A DNA stretch of 64,000 nucleotides, taken from an uncultured Oscillospiraceae bacterium. Lineage in GTDB: Bacteria; Bacillota; Clostridia; Oscillospirales; Oscillospiraceae. Within the stretch, counting starts at the first letter, position 1. Each line of letters begins with the position of its first letter. Shown piece by piece: positions 57,838-64,000 of the stretch. The position numbers and the translations under genes were made by a program. Location of the stretch: positions 16,070 to 80,069 of the forward strand of contig CAJUQN010000005.1 of NCBI GenBank assembly GCA_910588625.1, given 5' to 3'. Under the pieces are notes generated by a model. It had not been told where the DNA came from. It saw only the letters and a program-made list of their open reading frames with translations, and did no database searches.

Positions 57838-58851
57838 ATGCTGACTACCGTCATCCCCCAGGGGTACGCCCCCCTGTTGAACCTGTACGACACCCAGAAG
57901 GCCATCGGCCTGCTCAAGCGGCTGTTTGAGGACGATCTGGGCGGGTCCCTGAACCTGCGCCGGGTGTCCGCGCCGCTGTTTGTGGAGGCGTCCACCGGCC
58001 TGAACGACGACCTGAACGGCGTGGAGCGGGCGGTGTCCTTCGACGTGCCCGACGCGGGCCGGGACGCCCAGGTGGTCCACTCCCTGGCGAAGTGGAAGCG
58101 GATGGCCCTCCACCGCTACCAGTTTTCCGTGGGGGAGGGGCTGTACACCGACATGAACGCCATCCGCCGGGACGAGGAGCTGGACAATCTCCACTCCGTC
58201 TACGTGGACCAGTGGGACTGGGAGAAGGTCATTGCCCCCCGGGACCGGAACGTGGACTACTTAAAGGGTGTAGTGGCTACCATCGTCAACGCTCTGGCCA
58301 ACACTCAGCAGACCCTGCGCTCGGTATACCCCCAGCTGACTACTCTGCCGCTGATTGACCGGGAGGTGTCCTTCGTCACCGCCCAGGAGCTGGAGGACCT
58401 GTGGCCCGAGCTGTCCTCCAAGGAGCGGGAGGACCAGTGGGTGAAGGACCACCCCACCACCTTCCTCATGGGCATCGGTGGGGCGCTGAAATCCGGCAGA
58501 CCCCACGACGGCCGGGCTCCGGATTACGACGACTGGGCGCTGAATGGAGATATCCTGGTGTGGAACTCCCTGCTGGGTCACGCCTTTGAGATCTCCTCCA
58601 TGGGCATCCGGGTATCCCCGGAATCTCTGGACAAACAGCTGTCCATCTCCGGCCACGACGAGCGCCGGGAGCTTCCCTTCCATAAGGCCCTGCTGGCCGG
58701 GGAGCTGCCCCTGACCATCGGCGGCGGCATCGGACAGAGCCGGGTGTCCATGTTCCTGCTGGGCAAGGCCCACATTGGCGAGGTCCAGGCGTCCATCTGG
58801 GACCCCCGCACGTTAGAGGCCTGTAAAGAGGCGGGGGTCATCCTGCTGTAA
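57838..58851 (+). CDS. asnA: Aspartate-ammonia ligase
   Basis: The 337-residue AsnA makes asparagine from aspartate and ammonia with ATP. It is related to class II tRNA synthetases. Signatures are LRRVSAPLFVEASTGLNDDL, VVHSLAKWKRMALHRYQF, GLYTDMNAIRRDEELDNLHS, YVDQWDWEKVI and the end ELPLTIGGGIGQSRVSMFLL. Length is normal. AAAGGAG precedes the ATG. Followed after 13 bases by a tiny membrane protein. Confidence 0.97.
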   Translation: MLTTVIPQGYAPLLNLYDTQKAIGLLKRLFEDDLGGSLNLRRVSAPLFVEASTGLNDDLNGVERAVSFDVPDAGRDAQVVHSLAKWKRMALHRYQFSVGEGLYTDMNAIRRDEELDNLHSVYVDQWDWEKVIAPRDRNVDYLKGVVATIVNALANTQQTLRSVYPQLTTLPLIDREVSFVTAQELEDLWPELSSKEREDQWVKDHPTTFLMGIGGALKSGRPHDGRAPDYDDWALNGDILVWNSLLGHAFEISSMGIRVSPESLDKQLSISGHDERRELPFHKALLAGELPLTIGGGIGQSRVSMFLLGKAHIGEVQASIWDPRTLEACKEAGVILL

Positions 58852-58864
58852 AGGGGGTAGAATC

Positions 58865-59038
58865 ATGGAGGATAAAAAAGGGGGCCTGAGCGCGGGCAGC
58901 GCGGCAAAGGCAGGCGTCAGCTTCGGAAGCGCCCTGGCCATGGTTATCAGCTATACTACCTGGCGCTCGGTGGGCTGGGCCATCATTCACGGCCTCATGA
59001 GCTGGGTGTATGTGATCTACTTCATCCTGAGATATTGA
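58865..59038 (+). CDS. Small membrane protein downstream of asnA
   Basis: A 57-residue ORF: MEDKKGGLSAGSAAKAGVSF then GSALAMVISYTTWRSVGWAI and IHGLMSWVYVIYFILRY. A charged start is followed by one or two hydrophobic helices. GGGGG lies before the ATG, and a strong terminator follows within four bases, which supports a real gene at the end of the asnA transcript. Such short proteins ending in WVYVIYFILRY-like strings occur in Firmicutes without known function. Confidence 0.75.
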   Translation: MEDKKGGLSAGSAAKAGVSFGSALAMVISYTTWRSVGWAIIHGLMSWVYVIYFILRY

Positions 59039-59041
59039 ACC

Positions 59042-59077
59042 AAGCGCGCCCCGCTCAATCGAGCGGGGCGCGCTTTT
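59042..59077. terminator. Bidirectional terminator
   Basis: AAGCGCGCCCCGCTC, four bases, GAGCGGGGCGCGCTTTT. It overlaps the last codon of the converging response regulator gene. Confidence 0.95.
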
Positions 59078-59750
59078 ATGCTTCGTCAGCCTCCAAATGA
59101 TACCCCAGCCGCCGCACCGCCTCGATGCGCACGTTGGAGCCGATGCTGTTCAGCTTTTTCCGCAGAAAGCCCACATACACCTCCACATGGTTCTCCACGG
59201 CGTTGGAGTCATACCCCCACACCCGGGCCAGGATGGTCTCCTTGGGCAGGTTGCGGCCCTTAGCCTGCATGAGGCAGCGCATGACATCAAACTCCCTGGC
59301 CGACAGCCGCACCCACTTCTCCCCGCAGGCCAGGGTGCAGGAGTCCAGGTCCAGCGCCGTGTTGCCAAAGCGCAGCTCGTCCACCTGCCCGCCCTGGCGG
59401 CGCAGCAGGGCGTTGACACAGGCCAACAGCTCACGCGTGTCAAAGGGTTTCGTGAGGTAGTAGTCCGCCCCGGCGTTCAGCCCTTCCACCCGGTCCTCCA
59501 GCGACCAGCGGGCGGTGAGCATGAGAATGGGGACGGCGCAATGCTGTGAGCGCAGCTGCCGGACCACCTGCCAGCCATCCAGCTTGGGCAGCATTACGTC
59601 CAGGATGATGAGGTCATACACCCCCAGCAGGGAATACTGCACCCCCGCCTCGCCGTCATAGGCGTTCTCCACCTGATAGCCCTTGTCCTCCAGCAATGCC
59701 CGGAGGGAGCCGGCTAAGGGCTTGTCGTCCTCTACGATGAGAATTTTCAC
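59076..59750 (-). CDS. Orphan OmpR-family response regulator
   Basis: A 224-residue regulator starting at GTG 59750 with GGAGGGA upstream. The receiver has Glu7-Asp8-Asp9 and the phosphosite Asp in IILDVMLPKLDGW, Thr in MLTARW and Lys in YLTKPFD. The winged helix has NAVENHVEVYVGFLRKKL and IEAVRRLGYHLE. Asn-Ala-Val-Glu in place of the usual R-T/A-V-D is the QseB/CusR-like variant (VENHV). No kinase gene is adjacent; the upstream gene is an aminopeptidase. Confidence 0.92.
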   Translation of the reverse strand: MKILIVEDDKPLAGSLRALLEDKGYQVENAYDGEAGVQYSLLGVYDLIILDVMLPKLDGWQVVRQLRSQHCAVPILMLTARWSLEDRVEGLNAGADYYLTKPFDTRELLACVNALLRRQGGQVDELRFGNTALDLDSCTLACGEKWVRLSAREFDVMRCLMQAKGRNLPKETILARVWGYDSNAVENHVEVYVGFLRKKLNSIGSNVRIEAVRRLGYHLEADEA

Positions 59751-59779
59751 GGCGGTTCCCTCCTTGGGTATGTGATCGT

Positions 59780-61147
59780 TCAGTTGTCTGCCAAGTCCGC
59801 GCACAGCTGGTACAGGGTGGTCACCCCCGCGCCGGTGGCGCCTACGGTCTGATACTCCCGGCGGGCCTGGTCGGTCCAGGCGGTGCCCGCGATGTCCACG
59901 TGGACCCAGGGTGTATCCCCCGCGAACTCCATCAGGAACATCCCCGCGGTGATGGCTCCGCAGCCGTCGTTGGACTGGTTGGACAGGTCGGCCACCGGGC
60001 TCTCGATCATCTTCTTGTACTCTGGGAAGGTGGGGAAACGCCAATACTGCTCGCCGGTCTTTTGCGCGGAGCTCAGCAGCTGGCCGCACAGCTCGTCGCT
60101 GTTACTGACCAGCCCCGCGGTGAGGTGGCCCAGGGTGTTGGCGCAGGCCCCGGTGAGGGTGGCGATGTCCACCACCCGGCCAGCCTTCTCCTCCTGGATG
60201 GCATAGGTGATGGCGTCGGCCAGGATGAGCCGCCCCTCAGCGTCGGTGTTGTTGATTTGGATGGTCTTGCCGGACATGGAGCGGACCACATCGCCAGGGA
60301 CCATGCTCTCCGGGGAGATGCGGTTCTCCACCGCCGGAATGACCGCCGTCACGTTGATGGGGACCTTGTTTTCCGCCAGCGCCAGCACCACGGCGCACAC
60401 CGCCGCGGCCCCGGCCATGTCGGAGCGCATGACCTTCAGCCCCGGCCCAGTCTTGATGTTGTATCCACCGGTGTCGAAGCAGACGCCCTTACCCACCAGG
60501 GCGATGGGAGCGTCCCCCTTTTTGCCGCCCTTCCAGCGCAGTACGATGAGCCGGGGCGGATGGGCGGCGCTGTCCCCCACGGCGTGGTAAGCGCCCATGC
60601 CCAGGGCGCGGGTCTGCTTTTTGCGGAGGATATCTACCTCGACGCCCGCTTTTTCCGCGGCCTCGGCCATGGTCACGGCCATGAGGGCCGGGGTTAGCAT
60701 ATTGACAGGGCGGTTGGTCATGTCCCGGGCCAGGCATACGGCGCGGGTAACGGCGCGGGTCCGCTGAAGGACGGCTTCGGCGTCCATGTCCTCGGCCCCG
60801 GCGATATAGAGGGTAAAGGGCTTGTCCTCCTGCTCCTTCCAGCACTCCTGGCGGTAGCAGGCCAGCTCTGCTCCCTGGGCCGCGGCGGCCAGGCCCTCCG
60901 CGCCCAGCGCCCGCTTTATCCCGGTCACGTCTAACAGAAGGGACTGGGCCCCAAGCTCCCGGACGGCCTTCACCGCCTTGGCGGCGCCCCGGCGGGCGGT
61001 CTCCGCCGTGGCGTCCTGTCCCAGGTTTACCACCAGGGCGTGGTCCGGCCCCACCGCCCGCAGGGTCAGGGGGGCGCAGTCCCCGCCGCGCTCCATGACA
61101 AACCGCCAGTCGGTACTCTCCTGATTCCAGATCTTCACATCTATCAT
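59780..61147 (-). CDS. Leucyl aminopeptidase, M17 family
   Basis: A 455-residue cytosolic M17 peptidase with two metals. It has the Lys/Asp motif ALVGKGVCFDTGGYNIKTG, the MRSDMAGAAAV metal loop, the NTDAEGRLILADA signature, and the catalytic Arg in the latter. The N-terminal domain is shortened (about 150 residues). Start at 61147, just after GGAGATGG. DTGG replaces the more common DSGG. It cleaves N-terminal residues of peptides; together with M3 and M29 enzymes the window is rich in peptidases. Confidence 0.94.
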   Translation of the reverse strand: MIDVKIWNQESTDWRFVMERGGDCAPLTLRAVGPDHALVVNLGQDATAETARRGAAKAVKAVRELGAQSLLLDVTGIKRALGAEGLAAAAQGAELACYRQECWKEQEDKPFTLYIAGAEDMDAEAVLQRTRAVTRAVCLARDMTNRPVNMLTPALMAVTMAEAAEKAGVEVDILRKKQTRALGMGAYHAVGDSAAHPPRLIVLRWKGGKKGDAPIALVGKGVCFDTGGYNIKTGPGLKVMRSDMAGAAAVCAVVLALAENKVPINVTAVIPAVENRISPESMVPGDVVRSMSGKTIQINNTDAEGRLILADAITYAIQEEKAGRVVDIATLTGACANTLGHLTAGLVSNSDELCGQLLSSAQKTGEQYWRFPTFPEYKKMIESPVADLSNQSNDGCGAITAGMFLMEFAGDTPWVHVDIAGTAWTDQARREYQTVGATGAGVTTLYQLCADLADN

Positions 61148-61197
61148 ATATATCCATCTCCTGACAGGCGGTAAGCGCCGCCCCATATTCCAAGGCC

Positions 61198-61226
61198 ATT
61201 TTATCGTCTTTTTGCTCTGTTGGCAA
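61198..61226 (-). promoter_or_regulatory. Promoter of the M17 aminopeptidase gene
   Basis: Minus strand: TTGCCA (61226-61221), 17 bp, TAAAAT (61203-61198). Confidence 0.75.
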
Positions 61227-61291
61227 GGCCCTGCGCAAAAAATGCAGCAAAGTTGGCGGAAAAAGACGGTATTTTCTTTCCATATGAATTG

Positions 61292-61300
61292 TGCTATAAT
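61292..61300 (+). promoter_or_regulatory. Extended -10 promoter of the threonine aldolase gene
   Basis: TGCTATAAT, with a TGn extension and a perfect -10, lies 36 bases before the start. There is no clear -35. Confidence 0.7.
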
Positions 61301-61336
61301 ATACACTCCAATGAAGAAGAGAAAGTAGGCGAGGCC

Positions 61337-62362
61337 ATGATTTCATTTGCCAGTGATTATATTGCGGGGGCCCATCCCCAGGTGCTCAAGCGCCTGGTGG
61401 AGACCAACCTGGAACCCCTCCCCGGCTACGGCGAGGACCCCTATTGCGCCAGTGCCAAAGAGAAAATCCGCGCCGCCTGTGGCTGTCCCGACGCCCAGGT
61501 GGAACTGATTACCGGCGGCACCCAGACCAACCTGACCGTCATCTCTACCATGCTCCGGGAGCACGAGGGCGTGGTGGCAGCGGAGACCGGCCACGTCAAC
61601 ACCCACGAGGCCGGGGCCATCGAGTACACCGGCCACAAGGTGATGGAGCTGCCCGATGAGGAGGGAAAGCTGACGGCGGATACGCTGGCGGGCTTTCTCA
61701 GGGCCTTCTACAGCGACGAGAACCGGGAGCACATGGTGTTCCCAGGAATGGTGTATATCTCCCACCCCACAGAGCTGGGCACGCTCTACACCATGGCGGA
61801 GCTGGTGGAGCTGTCCCGGGTGTGTCAGGCCTATGAGCTGCCCCTGTTTTTGGACGGGGCCCGTCTGGGCTACGGCCTGATGAGCCGGGATACCGACGTG
61901 ACCCTGGCGGACATTGCCAGCCTGTGCGACGTGTTCTACATCGGCGGCACCAAGGTGGGGGCGCTGTGCGGCGAGGCGGTGGTGTTTACCAAAAACAACC
62001 GCCCGCCCCATTTTGTCAACGCCGTCAAAAAGCGGGGGGCGCTGCTGGCCAAGGGCCGCCTGCTGGGGGTCCAGTTCGACGCGCTGTTCACCGGCGGCCT
62101 CTACTTCGAGCTGAGCCGCCACGCCATCGAGATGGCGGAGGAGCTGAAGGCCATCCTCCACAAAAAGGGTGTGGAGTTCTACTTGGAGTCCCCCACCAAC
62201 CAGCAGTTTGTCATCCTGGACGACGCCAAGCTGGAGGGGCTGAAGCGGCAGGTGTCCTACGGCTTCTGGGAAAAGTGGGGCCCGAAGCAGACGGTGGTGC
62301 GCTTTTGTACCAGCTGGTCCACCACCCAGGAGGATTTGGACTTCCTGCGTTCCGTCCTGTAG
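61337..62362 (+). CDS. Low-specificity L-threonine aldolase
   Basis: A 341-residue PLP enzyme that splits threonine to glycine and acetaldehyde. The PLP lysine is Lys206 in DVFYIGGTKVGALCGEAVVF. Other blocks are GGTQTNLTVISTMLREHEGV, AAETGHVNTHEAGAIEYTGH and LFLDGARLGYGL. The ATG at 61337 follows GGCGAGG. Beta-eliminating lyases have related folds, but the NTHEAGAIE/GGTKVG pattern fits aldolases of Clostridia. Single gene with its own promoter. Confidence 0.92.
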   Translation: MISFASDYIAGAHPQVLKRLVETNLEPLPGYGEDPYCASAKEKIRAACGCPDAQVELITGGTQTNLTVISTMLREHEGVVAAETGHVNTHEAGAIEYTGHKVMELPDEEGKLTADTLAGFLRAFYSDENREHMVFPGMVYISHPTELGTLYTMAELVELSRVCQAYELPLFLDGARLGYGLMSRDTDVTLADIASLCDVFYIGGTKVGALCGEAVVFTKNNRPPHFVNAVKKRGALLAKGRLLGVQFDALFTGGLYFELSRHAIEMAEELKAILHKKGVEFYLESPTNQQFVILDDAKLEGLKRQVSYGFWEKWGPKQTVVRFCTSWSTTQEDLDFLRSVL

Positions 62363-62372
62363 GAAAAACTGG

Positions 62373-62401
62373 TTGCCTTTTCCGGGGATTTGTGGTATAT
62401 T
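62373..62401 (+). promoter_or_regulatory. Promoter of the MntR-like gene
   Basis: TTGCCT (62373-62378), 17 bp, TATATT (62396-62401), with TG two bases before the -10. Confidence 0.7.
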
Positions 62402-62445
62402 TGGATGTAGTAAGCATAGGCGAACTATAAATCAGGAGTGAGCGT

Positions 62446-62820
62446 ATGAACATCCACGAATCTGCTGAAAACTATCTGGAGGCCATCCTGGCTCTGGGGG
62501 AAAAGGGACCGGTGCGGTCCATCGACGTGGCCCAGCATCTGGGCTTCTCCAAACCCAGCGTCAGCCGGGCCATGAGCCTGCTGCGGGAGGGGGGCTTCGT
62601 GGTCATGGACCCGGGGGGGTTTTTGACGCTGACCGACGACGGGCTGGAGATCGCCCGGCGTATTTACGAGCGGCACCTGCTGCTGACCAAATGGCTTATC
62701 CATCTGGGTGTGTCCGAGGCTGTGGCCGCTCAGGACGCCTGCCGCATTGAGCACGACCTGAGCATCGAGTCCTTTGACGCGCTGCGGGAGCACATCAACC
62801 AGGATTTAGGGCTCGAATGA
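62446..62820 (+). CDS. MntR/DtxR-family metal-dependent regulator
   Basis: A 124-residue regulator. A winged helix (ESAENYLEAILALGEKGPVR, then SIDVAQHLGFSKPSVSRAMS) is followed by the metal-binding dimerisation domain with RHLLLTKWLIHLGVSEAVAA, QDACRIEHDLSIESFDAL. The end lacks the SH3 domain of DtxR, as in MntR. The acidic/His ligands (Glu in the N-terminal helix, Cys/Glu/His in ACRIEH) suggest an Mn or Fe sensor. The SD is AGGAGTGAG. No metal transporter is adjacent, so the targets are elsewhere; the CDF gene at 33499 is one candidate. Confidence 0.93.
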   Translation: MNIHESAENYLEAILALGEKGPVRSIDVAQHLGFSKPSVSRAMSLLREGGFVVMDPGGFLTLTDDGLEIARRIYERHLLLTKWLIHLGVSEAVAAQDACRIEHDLSIESFDALREHINQDLGLE

Positions 62821-62872
62821 ACAAAACCGCCGCTGAATGGGGCGGTGACGTAAGAAAACATTTTAAGCGAGG

Positions 62873-62899
62873 GTCGGCGCAGCGTCAAGCTGCGCCGAC
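62873..62899. terminator. 11-bp GC-rich hairpin
   Basis: GTCGGCGCAGC, five bases, GCTGCGCCGAC. It covers the stop codon of the minus-strand remnant below and is probably the end of an old mobile or accessory gene. Confidence 0.6.
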
Positions 62900-63043
62900 T
62901 TTCGCATTATTTTGGTCTTGGGCAGTTTGGGATTGCTCCCGCGCTTCCTCAAAATCAAAGTAAGCGTCAAAATTCCCCACGCCTTGCCAGAACTCAGAGG
63001 AAATGAGAAAATACAATAGAGTCTGGTGTAGTGCCGTGTACTC
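62885..63043 (-). pseudogene. C-terminal remnant of an unidentified protein
   Basis: An open minus-strand frame of 52 codons between two stops, with no start codon that fits: TLLYFLISSEFWQGVGNFDA then YFDFEEAREQSQTAQDQNNA. The composition (aromatic, acidic, then Gln/Asn/Ala tail) looks like real protein. It lies beside the IS66 fragment, so it may be a gene cut by that insertion. I do not recognise the family. Confidence 0.4.
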
Positions 63044-63103
63044 TTAGGTAGTATCCAGGACTACATGTAATCGAAGTATTTTCTTTTTTTGGGGGGGTAA
63101 AAT

Positions 63104-63430
63104 ATGGAGCGAGGGCTTCAAAAAGCGAATCATTACAACCAACTGCCAGAATGGGTGCAGCGAGTGGAGGCGTGCCAAAAAAGCGGACAGAAAGTCAGCG
63201 AGTGGTGCACAGATCAAGGTATCCCGTTGTCCACATACTACAGTTGGCAGCGAAAAGTGTTTCAGGCGGTAACAACAGAAGCAGAGATGTGTTTCACAGA
63301 AATTTCAGCCGGACCTGCAGGCAGGGGGACAGCGGCAAGCATAGAAAGCGGAGAGCTGCGGATAGAAATACATGCAGGAGCAGACGCAGAAACGGTCCGG
63401 ACCATCATCCAAGCGCTGAAAGAATGCTGA
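63104..63430 (+). CDS. tnpA: IS66 accessory protein TnpA
   Basis: A 108-residue IS66 TnpA protein: QLPEWVQRVEACQKSGQKVS then EWCTDQGIPLSTYYSWQRKV is its HTH-like domain, and the C-terminal ELRIEIHAGADAETVRTIIQ then ALKEC is the usual end. The start follows a G run (GGGGGGG). It overlaps the tnpB start by seven bases as in normal IS66. It is intact, but its partners are not, so transposition from here is unlikely. Confidence 0.93.
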   Translation: MERGLQKANHYNQLPEWVQRVEACQKSGQKVSEWCTDQGIPLSTYYSWQRKVFQAVTTEAEMCFTEISAGPAGRGTAASIESGELRIEIHAGADAETVRTIIQALKEC

Positions 63431-63939
63431 CAGATTTTAAGGGAGCGGATCATGTGTACATAGCCTGCGGGTACACGGACCTGCGGCGAGGAATAGACGG
63501 ACTGGCCAAGAAGCATGAATACACGTTGGACGAACTGCCTGAAAACGTACCGGTGGAGGTGGTGGAACACCGTCTTCCGGAGGAGGAATTGGTCTGCCCG
63601 GAATGCGGGAGTACCATGACCGAAATTGGCAAGGAAGCACGCCGGCGTTTGAAGCTGGTCCCGGCCAAGGCAGTGGTTGTGGAGGACAGGTACTACACCT
63701 ATGCCTGCCGGAAATGCGAGAAGGAAAATACGGAGACGACCATGGTGAAGGCTCCCAGAGAGCCGAACTTCATCCCCGGCAGCTTTGCCACGCCAGAGGC
63801 TGCGGCATATCTCATGGCGCAGAAGTTTGTCATGGGCTCTCCCCTGTACCGGCAGGAACTGTCAGCGCCAGTGATAAAATGTAAAAAAACGCCGAGGAAA
63901 AAATGTAATTTTGTGGCGGAGGTGAGGAAAAAAAGATAG
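63424..63939 (+). pseudogene. In-frame tnpB::tnpC deletion fusion of IS66
   Basis: 171 codons. Residues 1-29 (MLTDFKGADHVYIACGYTDL then RRGIDGLAK) are the start of TnpB. At about residue 30 the sequence jumps to the zinc-ribbon part of TnpC: TLDELPENVPVEVVEHRLPE, CPECGSTMTEIG, CRKCEKE, then FATPEAAAYLMAQKFVMGSP and LYRQEL. After that it leaves TnpC homology and ends in a Lys-rich tail. The DDE catalytic domain is absent. A deletion between tnpB and tnpC kept the frame. Confidence 0.88.
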
Positions 63940-64000
63940 ACTCCTAAGAGGACGGAAAAAGCGTCCGGAAAGGGGGTCAGGAAATGAGAGGAGAAGTATG
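63940..64000 (+). other. Right window edge: possible leader of another gene
   Basis: GGACGGAAAAAGCGTCC can form a small hairpin. An ATG at 63984 begins MRGEV and runs off the window. Together with the AAAATGTAA repeats at 63876-63915 this may be the left end of a second insertion sequence that cut tnpC. This cannot be decided here. Confidence 0.35.

Larger units (their letters stand above)
63104..63939 (+). mobile_element. Degenerate IS66-family element
   Basis: The remains of an IS66 element: intact tnpA, then the first 29 codons of tnpB fused in frame to an internal part of tnpC, which itself ends early. Normal order is tnpA, tnpB (about 115 residues) and tnpC (about 500). No clear terminal inverted repeats were found in the window. 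Confidence 0.88.

Overview
The window looks like a chromosomal segment of a GC-rich, spore-forming gut Clostridium, probably Oscillospiraceae of the Flavonifractor/Intestinimonas/Lawsonibacter kind. This is inferred from gene content, not from a search. The supporting evidence is: a long Firmicutes-type SRP RNA; a complete WalR-WalK-YycH-YycI operon; SpoVB-like and GerMN proteins; clpB behind a perfect CIRCE element; a CcpA-type cre site in front of glgP; sigma-A promoters with 17-bp spacers; Shine-Dalgarno sites before almost every gene; and frequent GTG/TTG starts and ATGA overlaps.

Layout. 1-2.6 kb: the end of a two-component operon with a GerMN lipoprotein. 2.6-4.2 kb: an O-acetylhomoserine sulfhydrylase gene broken by one amber codon and bracketed by two inverted copies of a 115-bp palindromic repeat. 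4.2-7.9 kb: a run of a membrane-anchored MerR regulator, YbjQ, a small membrane protein and an ABC transporter, headed by a classical MerR promoter with a 19-bp spacer. 8-15.6 kb: mnmA, a DUF362 protein, an M3 peptidase, a Nudix hydrolase, ybaB, dnaX and the SRP RNA, with modular hairpin repeats around the SRP gene. 15.7-23.4 kb: a Nudix ADP-ribose hydrolase, walRK-yycHI, a SpoVB-like flippase and a class I amidotransferase. 23.4-28.9 kb: clpB, small regulators and an ECF sigma/anti-sigma pair. 28.9-39.7 kb: mostly minus-strand envelope and housekeeping genes (birA, an HtrA protease directly downstream of its own two-component pair, a CDF metal transporter, a U32 protease, mltG, a WecG/TagA glycosyltransferase), plus a plus-strand 67-residue protein with 21 cysteines.

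39.8-46.9 kb: an ABC importer with a palindrome over its -10 box, a pseudouridine catabolism operon (psuK with its own HTH domain, a tiny membrane protein, psuG), and a small XRE/membrane-protein operon with two matching operator palindromes. 46.9-54.1 kb: DUF1643, FUSC, sfsA, SprT-like, glgP, AIM24-like, and a flavodoxin with an XRE repressor. 54.1-62.8 kb: phosphoglucomutase, M29 and M17 aminopeptidases, asnA, an orphan response regulator, threonine aldolase and an MntR/DtxR-type regulator. 62.8-64 kb: a decayed mobile-element zone with a deleted IS66 whose tnpB is fused in frame to tnpC.

The best candidates for under-described biology are the membrane-MerR/YbjQ/ABC module at 4.2-7.9 kb, the small autoregulated modules built round mini XRE proteins with visible operators, the structured leader plus cysteine-rich membrane peptide at 37.3-37.7 kb, and the families of dispersed palindromic repeats. 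No tRNA, rRNA or CRISPR array was seen.
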